Assembly (NCBI RefSeq): GCF_027460265.1
Contig: NZ_JAPZBC010000001.1
Span: forward strand, 6,085,001 to 6,149,000
Length of the DNA stretch: 64,000 bases
From: Streptomyces sp. WMMC940
GTDB taxonomy: Bacteria; Actinomycetota; Actinomycetes; Streptomycetales; Streptomycetaceae
Reading direction: 5' to 3'
In this document: piece after piece, positions 1-10,537 of the stretch
Position numbering within the stretch: the first letter of the stretch is position 1
How the letters are laid out: the number at the start of each line of letters is the position of its first letter
Translations under genes and position numbers: made by a program
The notes under the pieces: model-generated
What the model was told of the DNA's origin: nothing
The model's input: the letters and a program-made list of their open reading frames with translations, nothing else
Database searches by the model: none

Positions 1-1743
<1,743 letters not shown>

Positions 1744-1852
1744 CAGTTGCTCGCGTCCACTGTGTGGTTCCCGGGTTGCGAACAGTCGCACCGGTCGAAC
1801 CAGATCCACTTGATCAATTGAAAAGTGTGCTTGTTCGCTCGAACCCGATAGG

Positions 1853-1971
1853 GTTTCGGTGGTCATAGCGTTAGGGAAACGCCCGGTTACATTCCGAACC
1901 CGGAAGCTAAGCCTTTCAGCGCCGATGGTACTGCAGGGGGGACCCTGTGGGAGAGTAGGACGCCGCCGAAC
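1853..1971 (+). rRNA. rrf: 5S ribosomal RNA
   Basis: About 119 nt beginning GTTTCGGTGGTCATAGCG, with the conserved CCCGGTTACATTCCGAACCC loop region and the GGGAGAGTAGGACGCCGCCG 3' arm. The ends pair as expected for actinobacterial 5S. It completes the rrn operon in the same direction as the 23S gene and is followed within about 10 nt by a strong terminator. End positions are inferred from pairing and may shift by 1-2 nt. Confidence 0.96.
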
Positions 1972-1979
1972 AATCTTTC

Positions 1980-2029
1980 AGGACCCGTGGTCCCAGCGTT
2001 CAGCTGGGACCACGGGTCCTTTTTGTTTT
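1980..2029 (+). terminator. Intrinsic terminator of the rrn operon
   Basis: Perfect 18-bp inverted repeat, arms 1980-1997 and 2003-2020, with a 5-nt loop (GTTCA) followed by TTTTGTTTT. This is a textbook hairpin plus U-tract immediately after 5S rRNA. U-tracts this good are uncommon in Streptomyces, which fits the need to stop very heavy rRNA transcription before the next gene. Confidence 0.96.
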
Positions 2030-2107
2030 GTGTGCTTTCCCCGAAGCGCGTCGGTCAGCCGGCTGCGCGAGAATTGACTGCGGTACTCGAAGACAGGAGC
2101 CTCACCG

Positions 2108-4039
2108 ATGCCCACCAACTCAGCCGACGATCGTCCTGAGCGCGAGCCGCGTCGCCGAGACGGTGGCGGCGACCGGGGCGGCTATCGCGGGGGCCCACGT
2201 CGGGACGACAGCCGTGGGAGCAGCCACCGTCGCGACGACCGTGGTGGGTTCCGTCGCGACGACCGCGACCGTGGGGGGGCGTTCCCTCGCGACGACCGTG
2301 GCTACGGACGCCGTGACGAGCGGCGTGACGACCGGCGGGACGACAGCCGCGACGGTCGCTTCCCCCGCGACGAACGGGCCCACGGTCGTCGTGATGAGCG
2401 TCGTGACGACCGCGGTGGTTTCCGTCGTGAGGAGCGGCGTGATGATCGTGGTGGTTACGGCGGTCCGCGGCGTGATGATCGTGGTCCGCGCCGCGACGAC
2501 GACCGTGGCGGTTACGGGCGGCGTGATGATCGTGGTCCGCGTCGTGATGACGACCGTGGCGGTTTCCGCCGTGACGACCGGCCGCGTGGTCCGCGTCGTG
2601 ATGACGACCGCGGTGGTTTCCGTCGTGATGAGCGGCGTGATGATCGTGGTGGTTACGGCGGTCCGCGGCGTGATGACCGTGGTCCGCGCCGCGACGACGA
2701 CCGCGGCGGTTACGGGCGGCGTGATGAGCGGCGTGATGATCGTGGTGGTTACGGCGGTCCGCGGCGTGATGACCGTGGTCCGCGCCGCGACGACGACCGC
2801 GGCGGTTACGGGCGGCGTGATGATCGTGGTCCGCGCCGCGACGATGACCGTGGCGGTTTCCGTCGTGATGAGCGGCGTGATGATCGTGGTGGTTACGGCG
2901 GTCCGCGGCGTGATGACCGTGGTCCGCGCCGCGACGACGACCGCGGCGGTTACGGGCGGCGTGATGATCGTGGTCCGCGCCGCGACGACGACCGTGGCGG
3001 TTTCCGCCGTGACGACCGGCCGCGTGGTCCGCGTCGGGACGACCGGCGCGACGACCGGTCCCGTGGGGGCTACCGGGGCCGTGACGACCGTGGGGGGTAC
3101 GGGCGCCGCGACGACCGACGGGACGACCGCGGGCGTGAGCGGGACCGGGAGCCGATCAAGCGGCTGCCGATCCCCGAGGACGTCACCGGTGAGGAGATCG
3201 ACAAGGACGTCCGGCAGGAACTCCAGAGCCTGCCCAAGACACTCGCCGAGGACGTCGCGAGGAACCTGGTCATGGTCGCGCGGCTGATCGACGAGGACGC
3301 GGAGCAGGCATACGGCTACTCGCGGGTGGCGCTGCGGCTCGCGTCCCGGGTGGCAGCGGTGCGTGAGGCCGCCGGCTTCGCCGCGTACGCGACGCAGCGG
3401 TACTCGGAGGCGCTGGCGGAGTTCCGTGCCGCGCGCCGGATGACCGGCGGTGTCGAGCTCTGGCCCGTCATGGCCGACTGCGAGCGTGGCATGGGCCGGC
3501 CCGAGCGGGCACTGGCGATGGCCGGCGAGGCGGAGGTGCAGAGGCTCGACAAGGCGGGTCAGGTCGAGATGCGGCTCGTCGCGGCGGGTGCCCGTCGGGA
3601 CATGGGGCAGCTGGACGCGGCCATCGTGACGCTTCAGAGCCCCGAACTGGCGTCGAACGCGCTGCAGCCGTGGACCGCGCGACTTCGGTACGCCTACGCC
3701 GACGCCCTGCTGGCCGCCGATCGGGAGCCCGAGGCGCGCGAGTGGTTCGCGAAGGCAGTCGAGGCGGACAAGGACGGCTCGACCGACGCCTCCGACCGGC
3801 TCGCCGAGCTGGACGGCGTGGAGTTCGTCGACGCGCTGGTCGACGACACCGACACCGACACCGGAGCCGCGGCGGAGGAGGCCGGAGCCGCGAAGGACGC
3901 CGAGGCGGGCGGTGAGACGGGCGAGGCCCGCCCCGGCGACAGCGCCACCCCCGAGTCCGGGGGAGAGAGCTCCGCACGTGAGAGCTCCGCACGCGGCGAG
4001 AGCGATGTGCACGTCGAGGACGACGGCGACGAGGCCTGA
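2108..4039 (+). CDS. Arg/Asp/Gly-repeat protein with C-terminal helical (TPR-like) domain
   Basis: 643 aa, ATG start with AGGAG 8 nt upstream. Residues 1-347 are almost entirely R, D and G in repeats such as [20 protein letters not shown], an intrinsically disordered, highly charged tract like RNA- or condensate-associated RGG/RD regions. Residues about 355-575 form an Ala/Arg/Glu-rich helical domain that looks like degenerate TPRs (for example [13 protein letters not shown]). Residues 579-643 are an acidic, disordered tail. Similar proteins are annotated as TPR-repeat or hypothetical in Streptomyces; the function is unknown. Its place directly behind an rRNA operon and its charge pattern make an RNA or ribosome role an inference only. 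The gene is monocistronic, with a strong terminator after it. Confidence 0.85.
   Translation: MPTNSADDRPEREPRRRDGGGDRGGYRGGPRRDDSRGSSHRRDDRGGFRRDDRDRGGAFPRDDRGYGRRDERRDDRRDDSRDGRFPRDERAHGRRDERRDDRGGFRREERRDDRGGYGGPRRDDRGPRRDDDRGGYGRRDDRGPRRDDDRGGFRRDDRPRGPRRDDDRGGFRRDERRDDRGGYGGPRRDDRGPRRDDDRGGYGRRDERRDDRGGYGGPRRDDRGPRRDDDRGGYGRRDDRGPRRDDDRGGFRRDERRDDRGGYGGPRRDDRGPRRDDDRGGYGRRDDRGPRRDDDRGGFRRDDRPRGPRRDDRRDDRSRGGYRGRDDRGGYGRRDDRRDDRGRERDREPIKRLPIPEDVTGEEIDKDVRQELQSLPKTLAEDVARNLVMVARLIDEDAEQAYGYSRVALRLASRVAAVREAAGFAAYATQRYSEALAEFRAARRMTGGVELWPVMADCERGMGRPERALAMAGEAEVQRLDKAGQVEMRLVAAGARRDMGQLDAAIVTLQSPELASNALQPWTARLRYAYADALLAADREPEAREWFAKAVEADKDGSTDASDRLAELDGVEFVDALVDDTDTDTGAAAEEAGAAKDAEAGGETGEARPGDSATPESGGESSARESSARGESDVHVEDDGDEA
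2400..3060 (+). repeat. In-frame tandem DNA repeats encoding the RD/RGG tract
   Basis: Near-identical blocks starting GAGCGGCGTGATGATCGTGG occur at 2432, 2630, 2726 and 2870. The spacings are 198, 96 and 144 nt, all multiples of 3 and nearly all multiples of 48. The modular unit encodes about 16 residues ([20 protein letters not shown]). The low divergence at nucleotide level implies recent expansion or homogenisation, so copy number probably varies between strains. Confidence 0.9.
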
Positions 4040-4083
4040 TCCGACTGTCGCGCCCCCACGGGTGCGTACGCGGACGACACCGG

Positions 4084-4124
4084 GGCCCGGCCCCCGAGCG
4101 GAACCGCTCGGGGGCCGGGCCTTT
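4084..4124 (+). terminator. Hairpin terminator between convergent genes
   Basis: Perfect 18-bp GC-only inverted repeat, arms 4084-4101 and 4104-4121, with AA at the apex, followed by TTTCG. It lies 45 nt after the stop of the RD-repeat gene and 25 nt before the end of the convergent DUF1015 gene, so it can serve the forward transcript and perhaps both. Confidence 0.85.
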
Positions 4125-4145
4125 CGTGTTCCGGTCCGTGCGTGC

Positions 4146-5426
4146 TCAGTCCAGGCTCAGGCTGCGCAGCACCAGGCCCGTCGCCGGTTTCGGGCCGAAG
4201 GACGTCGACTTGCGGGGCATCGTGACGCCCTGCCGGGCCAGGTCCCGTACGACCTCCTCGCGCACCGGATGCATGAGGACGGCCGTACCTCCCCGGCGTT
4301 CGGCCTGGATGACCGCCGCCTCGGTGTCGTGGATGTAGGTGATCTCCTCGGGCGAGTCCGGGATGTTCCAGATCCGCTCCAGCAGGGTGGCGTGGAGGAC
4401 GGTCGCGTCGAGCCGGCGCCAGGCGTCCGGCCGGTCGGCCGGTACCGTGCGCTCCAGGAGCGCCGGGTCGGGGCGGTCGATCAGATGGAAGCTGCCGTCC
4501 CCGGCGAGGACGAACGCGTTGCCCTCGCCGACGGCCTCCGCCAGGGCGCCGAGCGCGTGCGACAGCCGCCCTTCGATCTCGCGGACGCGGAAGAGGCCGT
4601 CGACGGCCGCGAGCGCGTCCCCGACCGGCAGTCGGTTGAGCAGCCGGTGGATGGCGCGTACCTGCAGGGGATAGCGGGCGGTGTCGATGAGCAGCACCAG
4701 GCCGTAGCTCCAGGCGCCGGGCGCGGCCTGCTCGTCGCGCAGCCGGAGGTAGGTCGCCCAGCGGTGGTGGCCGTCGGCGATGAGGGCCTGCTGGCAGGCG
4801 AGGTCGGATGCGATGTCCGCGAGGTCCCCGGCGTCGGTGACCGACCAGAGGCGGTGGCTGAAGCCGTCCTCGGTCGTCGTCGACAGCAGGGGTTCTTCGT
4901 GGATGACGCGCTCGATGACGGCGCTCGCCCCGTTCGCGGGCCCCTCGCTGCGGTAGGTGAGCAGCAGGGGTTCGAGATTGGCGCCGGTGGTGCGCATCAG
5001 GGCCGTGCGGTCGGCCACCACGTGCGGCATCACGTCCTCGTGGGGGAGGACGACGCCCTCCTCCGGGGCGGACAGCGTCAGCGCCCCGATGATGCCGCGC
5101 TGAAGGATGACGCCCCTGTGCTGTTCGTAGACGTACAGCGCGGGCTGCGGGTCGGGGGCCAGGACGCCCTCGGCGACCCAGCGGTCGAGGGTCTCGGCCG
5201 CCTGCTCGTGGCGTTCGGTGGCGGTCGCCGCCTGGGGGAGGATCAGCCGGACGATGTTGTACGGGTCCGCGGACTCGAGGTGGTGCAGCCCGTCGGGCCG
5301 TACGACGACGTCGTAGGGGGGCGAGGTGACCGCGGCAAGACTGCCGACCCGCTCGGGGACGTATCGCAGTCCACGGAACGGGACCATGTGCAGACCTTCG
5401 GCCGCCCTGCCACCTCGCGCGCTCAT
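4146..5426 (-). CDS. DUF1015 family protein
   Basis: 426 aa from ATG at 5426; an alternative ATG at 5387 (MVPFRGLRYV) has the better ribosome site (GAAGG, 7 nt) and would give 413 aa. The DUF1015 landmarks are present: PFRGLRYVPE near the N-terminus, the TSPPYDVV turn, the ADGHHRWATY motif near residue 214, and a C-terminal MHPVREEVV...PRKSTSFGPK segment. The family is a predicted cytosolic enzyme group, and a related archaeal branch is an ADP-dependent serine kinase; the actinobacterial role is unknown. It is divergent from the HAD phosphatase gene with a 124-bp gap. Confidence 0.88.
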   Translation of the reverse strand: MSARGGRAAEGLHMVPFRGLRYVPERVGSLAAVTSPPYDVVVRPDGLHHLESADPYNIVRLILPQAATATERHEQAAETLDRWVAEGVLAPDPQPALYVYEQHRGVILQRGIIGALTLSAPEEGVVLPHEDVMPHVVADRTALMRTTGANLEPLLLTYRSEGPANGASAVIERVIHEEPLLSTTTEDGFSHRLWSVTDAGDLADIASDLACQQALIADGHHRWATYLRLRDEQAAPGAWSYGLVLLIDTARYPLQVRAIHRLLNRLPVGDALAAVDGLFRVREIEGRLSHALGALAEAVGEGNAFVLAGDGSFHLIDRPDPALLERTVPADRPDAWRRLDATVLHATLLERIWNIPDSPEEITYIHDTEAAVIQAERRGGTAVLMHPVREEVVRDLARQGVTMPRKSTSFGPKPATGLVLRSLSLD

Positions 5427-5550
5427 TGGTGCATCGTATGTGTCCGGCGCGATGCGCGATGATCGGGGGAGTGCGCGGCGATCGCGACGCGCCACCGATC
5501 GACGGCACCGGCCGGGTGGGCCGGGAGCCGGGAGTGAGGAGCGGACCAGC

Positions 5551-6585
5551 ATGGGCGAGCAGGGCAGGACCAGGCCGGGCGGCAGCGCGCGGGCGCTGAA
5601 CGAGGTGTACGACACGGCTCTGCTCGATCTCGACGGAGTGGTGTACGCCGGCGGGGAGGCGGTTGCGCACGCGGTGGAGTCGCTGGAGACCGCGCGTGCC
5701 GGCGGGATGCATCTGGCGTACGTCACGAACAACGCCCTGCGGACGCCGGACGCGGTGGCCCGGCATCTCACCGAGTTGGGCGTGCCTGCGGAGGCGGGGG
5801 ACGTCATCACCTCGGCGCAGGCCGTGGCCCGGCTGATCGCCGAGCAGGTCCCGGCGGGTTCCCGGGTGCTCGTCATCGGTGGCGAGGGGCTGCGGGTGGC
5901 GCTGCGCGAGCGCGGTCTGGAGCCGGTGGACTCGGCCGACGACGATCCGGCCGCCGTGGTCCAGGGGTACGGCGGGCCCGAGCTGGCGTGGGGGAGGCTC
6001 GCGGAGGCGTCGTACGCGGTAGCACGCGGGGTGCCGTGGTTCGCCTCCAACACGGACCTGACGATCCCGAGTGCCCGCGGGATCGCGCCGGGGAACGGCG
6101 CGGCGGTCGAGGTCGTCCGGATCGCGACCGGTGGTGTGCCGCAGGTCGCGGGGAAGCCGCTGCCCCCGATGCACCGGGAGACGATCCTGCGGACGGGCGC
6201 CGAACGGCCGCTGGTGGTGGGCGACCGTCTCGACACCGACATCGAGGGCGCGTTCAACGGAGGGGTGGACTCGCTGCTCGTGCTGACCGGGGTGACGGAC
6301 CCGGCGCAGCTGCTGCGGGCGGAGCCGAGGCACCGTCCGACCTACGTCGACGCGGACCTGCGGGGGCTGCTCACCGGACAGCCCGAGGTGGAGCCCGCCT
6401 CATCGGGGGACGGTCTCGTCTGCGGCGGCTGGACGGCCTCCGTGCGGGACGGCGCGCTCGTGATCGAGGGGGACGGCCAACAGCTGGACGGACTGAGGGC
6501 GTTGTGCGCCGCGGCGTGGACGCACGCGGCGGACGGGGCCGGGTCCCCGGAGGCGGGGAAGGCGCTCGCCCGGCTCGGCTGGTGA
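5551..6585 (+). CDS. HAD-superfamily phosphatase (NagD / 4-nitrophenylphosphatase type)
   Basis: 344 aa, ATG with GAGGAG 9 nt upstream. HAD motif I is DLDGVVYAGG (about residues 24-33; the two Asp are nucleophile and acid/base). Motif II is the T of YVTNNALRTP near 58. The motif III lysine is in GKPLPPMHRET, and motif IV is VVGDRLDTDIEGA near 222. The C2-type cap sits between motifs II and III as in NagD/PGPase proteins, which remove phosphate from small metabolites such as 2-phosphoglycolate or pNPP. The last 60 residues are a lineage-specific tail outside the core fold. The substrate cannot be read from sequence. It is divergent from DUF1015 and upstream of the siderophore importer, with no sign of co-transcription. 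Confidence 0.9.
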   Translation: MGEQGRTRPGGSARALNEVYDTALLDLDGVVYAGGEAVAHAVESLETARAGGMHLAYVTNNALRTPDAVARHLTELGVPAEAGDVITSAQAVARLIAEQVPAGSRVLVIGGEGLRVALRERGLEPVDSADDDPAAVVQGYGGPELAWGRLAEASYAVARGVPWFASNTDLTIPSARGIAPGNGAAVEVVRIATGGVPQVAGKPLPPMHRETILRTGAERPLVVGDRLDTDIEGAFNGGVDSLLVLTGVTDPAQLLRAEPRHRPTYVDADLRGLLTGQPEVEPASSGDGLVCGGWTASVRDGALVIEGDGQQLDGLRALCAAAWTHAADGAGSPEAGKALARLGW

Positions 6586-6663
6586 ACGGCCGCGCGGCGA
6601 AGGGCCGGTGGGCCGGGGTTCCGGCGGCTCCGTGATCGAAGCCGCCCCGATCGAAGCGAATTG

Positions 6664-6682
6664 GGAGGGTAGGCTAACCTAA
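6664..6682 (+). promoter_or_regulatory. Iron box (DmdR/IdeR-type operator) overlapping the -10 of a leaderless promoter
   Basis: The 19-bp window matches the DmdR/IdeR consensus TTAGGTTAGGCTAACCTAA at 16 of 19 positions (GGTAGGCTAACCTAA intact). Inside it TAACCT (6675-6680) fits a -10 hexamer and ends 6 nt before the GTG at 6687, so the transcript should start at or next to the start codon. Fe-bound repressor would cover the -10 directly. The family predicts derepression under iron limitation. Confidence 0.85.
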
Positions 6683-6686
6683 CCGC

Positions 6687-7748
6687 GTGTTGGTCGACAG
6701 TCCCCCCGAACAGAGCGCGGCCCGGACGGCCGCGCCAGCCGCGCCCGAACCGCGCAAGCGCCACGCGCTGCGCGCGGCCGGCCTGCTGCTCGCCGTCGGT
6801 GTCCTGCTGCTGGTCTGTGTCGCGAGCATCGCGACAGGTGCCAAGGCGGTACCGGTCGCCGATGTGTGGCACGGGCTCTTCCAGAACTCCGGCACGGGCA
6901 ACGACGTGGTGATCCGCGACGTCCGGGTGCCGCGCACCGTGCTCGGCCTGCTGGTGGGCGTCGCCCTGGGTCTCGCCGGCGCGGTGATGCAGGCGCTGAC
7001 CCGCAACCCTCTCGCCGAGCCCGGTCTGCTCGGGGTCAACGCGGGCGCGGCCGCCGCGGTCGTCACCGCCATCAGCTTCCTCGGGGTCACCTCGATCACC
7101 GAGTACGTGTGGTTCGCCTTCCTCGGCGCCGGCGTGGTCTCGGTGGTCGTGTACGTGCTCGGCGGCAGCCGCGGCGCCACGCCGGTACGGCTCGCCCTCG
7201 CCGGTACGGCCGCCACGGCCGCGCTGTTCGGCTACGTCAACGCCGTACAACTGCTGGACTCCGCGGCCCTGGACCGGCTGCGCTTCTGGACCGTCGGCTC
7301 GCTCGCCTCGGCCGACCCCGCGACGATCGGGAAGGTGGCGCCCTTCATCGGCGCCGGGGTGGTGCTGGCCCTGCTGATCGCGCGGCCTCTCAACGCACTG
7401 GAGATGGGCGACGACACCGCCCGTGCGCTGGGTGCCCATCTGACCCGGACCAGGGTGCTCGCCATGGTCGCGGTGACCCTGCTGTGCGGGGCGGCGACCG
7501 CCGCCTGCGGGCCCATCGTCTTCATCGGGCTGATGGTCCCTCATCTCGTCCGGGCCATCACCGGCCCCGACATGCGATGGATCCTGCCGTACGCCGCGGT
7601 GCTGTCGCCCGTGCTGCTGCTCGGGTCGGACGTCGTGGGCCGGGTGGTCGCCCGTCCCTCGGAGCTGCAGGTCGGCGTCGTCACCGCGTTCATCGGCGGA
7701 CCCGTGTTCATCCATCTCGTACGGCGCAGGAGGATGGCGCAGCTGTGA
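6687..7748 (+). CDS. Iron-siderophore ABC transporter permease, FecCD family (subunit 1)
   Basis: 353 aa, GTG start 5 nt after the iron box and without a ribosome site, consistent with leaderless translation. A cytoplasmic N-tail of about 30 residues precedes a first membrane helix. The FecCD hallmarks follow: RVPRTVLGLLVGVALGLAGA, MQALTRNPLAEPGLLGVNAG (interface with the ATPase), GALGAHLTRTR-like ALGAHLTRTR, and ACGPIVFIGLMVPHLVRA, with about 9-10 TM segments in all. It forms a heterodimeric permease with the next gene and works with the ATPase after that. No substrate-binding lipoprotein is encoded beside it, so one must be supplied from elsewhere. A GTGA overlap couples it to the second permease. 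Confidence 0.95.
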   Translation: MLVDSPPEQSAARTAAPAAPEPRKRHALRAAGLLLAVGVLLLVCVASIATGAKAVPVADVWHGLFQNSGTGNDVVIRDVRVPRTVLGLLVGVALGLAGAVMQALTRNPLAEPGLLGVNAGAAAAVVTAISFLGVTSITEYVWFAFLGAGVVSVVVYVLGGSRGATPVRLALAGTAATAALFGYVNAVQLLDSAALDRLRFWTVGSLASADPATIGKVAPFIGAGVVLALLIARPLNALEMGDDTARALGAHLTRTRVLAMVAVTLLCGAATAACGPIVFIGLMVPHLVRAITGPDMRWILPYAAVLSPVLLLGSDVVGRVVARPSELQVGVVTAFIGGPVFIHLVRRRRMAQL

Positions 7749-8782
7749 AGGCCGTGAAGGCGATACGCACCCCGGGCGGGCTGTCCGTACGCGTGGACCC
7801 GAGGGCGGCCCTCGTCGTCCTGCTGCTCCTGGCCGCCGCGCTGGCCGTAGCGGTCGTGCTCGTCGGCAGCGGCGACTTCCCGATGACGCCCGGCGAGGTC
7901 GTCGCCACCCTGCTGGGCGACGGCACGCCCGCACAGGAGTTCATCATCCGGGACGTGCGGCTGCCGCGGGTCCTGGTGGCGCTGCTGGTCGGCGCGGCGC
8001 TCGCGGTCGGCGGGGCGCTCTTCCAGTCCATCTCGCGCAATCCGCTGGGCAGTCCGGACGTGCTCGGGTTCGGCCAGGGGTCGACCGTCGGCGCGCTGAC
8101 GGTGATCGTGCTGTTCAAGGGCGACGCCTTCGCCACCGCGGGCGGCGCGATCGTCGGCGGGCTGGTGACCGGCGCCGTCGTCTACCTCCTCGCCTGGAAG
8201 CGGGGTGTCCACGGCTACCGGCTCGTGTTGATCGGCATCGGTATCGCCGCGATGCTCACCGGCGCCATCCACTACCTCATCACCAAGGCCAACCTCGTCG
8301 ACGCCACCCGCGCCGTCGTGTGGATGACGGGCTCGCTCGACGGCCGCGACTGGAGCCAGTTCTGGCCGCTGCTCGCCGTCTGCGCGGTGCTCGTGCCGCT
8401 GTCGCTGGCGTACGGGCGTCCCCTGCGGATGCTGGAGATGGGTGACGACGCGGCGTACGCGCTCGGGATCCGCGTGGAACGGACCCGGGCCGTGCTCATG
8501 GGCTCCGCGGTGCTGCTCACCGCGGTCGCCACGGCGGCGGCCGGTCCGATCGTCTTCGTCGCGCTGAGCGCCCCGCAGCTCGCACGCCGGCTGACGCGCT
8601 CGCCCGGTCCGAACGTCGCTGCGAGCGCGGTGATGGGCGCCGCCCTGCTGGTCGTCGCCGACTGGGTCGCCACCTCGGCGTTCGGCGACCGTCAACTCCC
8701 GGTCGGTGTCGTCACCGGGGTGCTCGGCGGCGTCTACCTGCTCTGGCTGCTCGTCACCGAGCGCAAGGCGGGCCGGATGTGA
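7745..8782 (+). CDS. Iron-siderophore ABC transporter permease, FecCD family (subunit 2)
   Basis: 345 aa, GTG start overlapping the previous stop by 4 nt (GTGA). It carries the same FecCD signatures as subunit 1: RDVRLPRVLVALLVGAALAV, FQSISRNPLGSPDVLGFGQG, ALGIRVERTRAV and AAGPIVFVALSAPQLARRLT, with about 9-10 membrane helices. It is a paralogue rather than a copy of the first subunit, as in FepD/FepG pairs. It should form the translocation pore for ferric siderophores across the cytoplasmic membrane and be controlled from the upstream iron box. Confidence 0.95.
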   Translation: MKAVKAIRTPGGLSVRVDPRAALVVLLLLAAALAVAVVLVGSGDFPMTPGEVVATLLGDGTPAQEFIIRDVRLPRVLVALLVGAALAVGGALFQSISRNPLGSPDVLGFGQGSTVGALTVIVLFKGDAFATAGGAIVGGLVTGAVVYLLAWKRGVHGYRLVLIGIGIAAMLTGAIHYLITKANLVDATRAVVWMTGSLDGRDWSQFWPLLAVCAVLVPLSLAYGRPLRMLEMGDDAAYALGIRVERTRAVLMGSAVLLTAVATAAAGPIVFVALSAPQLARRLTRSPGPNVAASAVMGAALLVVADWVATSAFGDRQLPVGVVTGVLGGVYLLWLLVTERKAGRM

Positions 8783-8847
8783 CGGCCGTCGCCGGGCGTA
8801 CGAGCGCGGACCCGCACCAGACCGAGAACAAGCCCAGGAGTACGTCC

Positions 8848-9702
8848 ATGCAGCGCCTCACCGCGGAATCGGTCACCCTCGCCTACGACCGGCGGGTGAT
8901 CGCCGAGGAACTCTCCGTCGAGATACCCGACAACTCGTTCACGGTCATCGTCGGCCCGAACGCCTGCGGCAAGTCCACGCTGCTGCGGGCGCTCTCGCGG
9001 ATGCTGAGGCCCACTCGGGGCCGGGTGCTGCTGGACGGGCAGACGATCCACTCGATGCCCGCGAAGAAGGTCGCCCGGACGCTCGGCCTGCTGCCCCAGT
9101 CGTCGGTGGCGCCGGACGGCATCACGGTCGGGGACCTGGTGGCCCGCGGCCGGTACCCGCACCAGGGCCTGCTGCGCCAGTGGTCGCCGGAGGACGAGCG
9201 GATCGTCCAGGAGTCGATGGCCGCGACCGGGGTGGCCGAACTCGCGGACCGCTACGTGGACGAACTGTCGGGCGGACAGCGCCAGCGCGTGTGGATCGCG
9301 ATGGCGCTCGCGCAGCAGACGCCGCTGCTGCTGCTCGACGAGCCGACCACCTTCCTCGACATCCAGCACCAGTTGGAGATCCTCGACCTCTGCGCCGAGC
9401 TTCACGAGACCCAGGGCCGCACGCTCGTCGCCGTGCTGCACGACCTCAACCAGGCCACGCGTTACGCGACCCATCTGATCGCGATGCGGGACGGGAGGAT
9501 CGCCGCCGAGGGCGCGCCCGGCGAGGTGGTCACCGCCGAGCTCGTCGAGCGGGTCTTCGGGGTCCGCGCCCAGGTGATCGACGACCCGGAGACGGGTACG
9601 CCGTTGGTGGTGCCGCTGGCCCGGCGCGGCAGGGCCGTCCTGGACGCCTCCCAGCCCTCTGCCTCCGGCGCGGCGCCCGGTGCGACCCCGGCGGCGCCCT
9701 GA
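8848..9702 (+). CDS. Iron-siderophore ABC transporter ATPase (FecE-like)
   Basis: 284 aa from ATG at 8848, chosen because AGGAG lies 7 nt upstream and the protein then begins at the normal FecE N-terminus. A GTG at 8779 overlapping the permease stop (GTGA) would add 23 unlikely residues. Walker A is GPNACGKST (residues 36-44), the Q-loop is LLPQSSVAPDGITV, the ABC signature LSGGQRQRV lies near 138, Walker B is LLLLDEP near 160 and the H-loop is AVLHDLNQATRYA. The C-terminus is a disordered Ala/Pro tail. It powers the two upstream permeases. The next gene is convergent. Confidence 0.95.
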   Translation: MQRLTAESVTLAYDRRVIAEELSVEIPDNSFTVIVGPNACGKSTLLRALSRMLRPTRGRVLLDGQTIHSMPAKKVARTLGLLPQSSVAPDGITVGDLVARGRYPHQGLLRQWSPEDERIVQESMAATGVAELADRYVDELSGGQRQRVWIAMALAQQTPLLLLDEPTTFLDIQHQLEILDLCAELHETQGRTLVAVLHDLNQATRYATHLIAMRDGRIAAEGAPGEVVTAELVERVFGVRAQVIDDPETGTPLVVPLARRGRAVLDASQPSASGAAPGATPAAP

Positions 9703-9741
9703 GACGCCGTGACCGTGACGGGGGGCGTCAGGCCGCCGCCG

Positions 9742-10089
9742 TCACAGCAGCGCCCGCAGGCGCAGCAGATCGCGGAAGCCCGCCTCGAGCCCGACCCGGC
9801 CCGAGGCCCAGGCCTTGGCGAAGTTCAGTTGCCCGTCGACCATCGCCACCAGGTCGTCGCCGGTCATCGCCAGTCGGATGTCGGCCTTCTCCGCCGGGGG
9901 GCCGTCGAGCGTGTCCAGGACCGCGATCCGGCCCGCCGTCAGGCGCCCGGTGAAGGTGACGTCCAGGTCCTTGATGTGGCAGCTCAGGGAACGGTCGAGC
10001 GCGGCCGCGCTGCGCACGTCCCCGTCCGCCTTCGCGAGATTGTCCGAAAGTCTGTCGAGTGCGCCGCGGCACTCCTCTGTCGTCGCCAT
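9742..10089 (-). CDS. SCP2 sterol-binding-domain protein
   Basis: 115 aa, ATG at 10089 with only a weak GGGG upstream. The whole protein is one SCP2-like fold: an N-terminal helix, then the CHIKDLDVTFTGRL strand, DIRLAMTGDDLVAMVDGQLNFAKAWASGRV (typical 'dl..l..G..n...a...grv' SCP2 core) and a short helical tail. SCP2 domains bind hydrophobic ligands; in actinobacteria such stand-alone proteins have no assigned ligand. It is divergent from the 132-aa gene with only 42 bp between starts and convergent with the transporter operon. Confidence 0.85.
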   Translation of the reverse strand: MATTEECRGALDRLSDNLAKADGDVRSAAALDRSLSCHIKDLDVTFTGRLTAGRIAVLDTLDGPPAEKADIRLAMTGDDLVAMVDGQLNFAKAWASGRVGLEAGFRDLLRLRALL

Positions 10090-10131
10090 TGTGATCGACG
10101 GTACCCCAGGGCTTCGCGGTAGCGTCTGGGC

Positions 10132-10530
10132 ATGAGCGACTCGATCGAAGCGTCCCGGACGGCGCACGAGGCGTCCGGGACGGCGCCCGGCGGGCCCGTG
10201 GCGCCGTTCCCGGTTCCCGGCCCGGCGGCGGGGCGCGTGCCCGCCGGCGGCGACGGCGGGCCGGCCGGCGAGGAGGTCACCGGGGCGGCCGTCCCGGCCG
10301 CGGCCGTGGCCGAGGAGCCGTACGACCCGGCCGCCCCCGCACCCCTGGGCGTCGAGCGCGTCCCCACCGGTCACGCGGAGGTCGACGCGCACCTCGAGCG
10401 GCTGGCCGATGCCGACCACCTCCCGGCGGACGGCCATCTGGAGGTGTACGAGGATGTACACCGAGGGCTCCGCTCCACGCTGACCGCGCTGGACGCCCGA
10501 CCGGACGAATCGTACGACCACAGGAGCTGA
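10132..10530 (+). CDS. Small conserved protein upstream of tlyA
   Basis: 132 aa. TAGCGT (10120-10125) lies exactly 6 nt before the ATG and there is no ribosome site, so the gene is probably leaderless. The first 75 residues are Pro/Ala/Gly-rich and disordered. The last 45 (TGHAEVDAHLERLADAD ... VYEDVHRGLRSTLTALD) form a conserved helical segment that recurs upstream of tlyA in actinomycetes. No enzymatic motif is visible. It ends 7 nt before tlyA, and the run tlyA-nadK follows with stop-start overlap, suggesting one transcript. The function is unknown. Confidence 0.8.
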   Translation: MSDSIEASRTAHEASGTAPGGPVAPFPVPGPAAGRVPAGGDGGPAGEEVTGAAVPAAAVAEEPYDPAAPAPLGVERVPTGHAEVDAHLERLADADHLPADGHLEVYEDVHRGLRSTLTALDARPDESYDHRS

Positions 10531-10537
10531 ACCGAAC

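Noticed and set aside
1744-1852. tRNA gene in the 23S-5S spacer
   Set aside because: No cloverleaf or TTCGA arm can be drawn in these 109 nt.
2120-4012. 630-codon open frame on the minus strand opposite the RD-repeat gene
   Set aside because: It is a by-product of the repetitive CGTGAT/GACGAC composition. The plus frame has a ribosome site, a folded domain and an acidic tail; the minus product is a Val/Thr/Ala monotony without a start signal.
8779-8847. GTG start overlapping the permease stop for the siderophore ATPase
   Set aside because: The 23 extra residues are not family-like, and the ATG at 8848 has a strong AGGAG site. It is kept only as an alternative.
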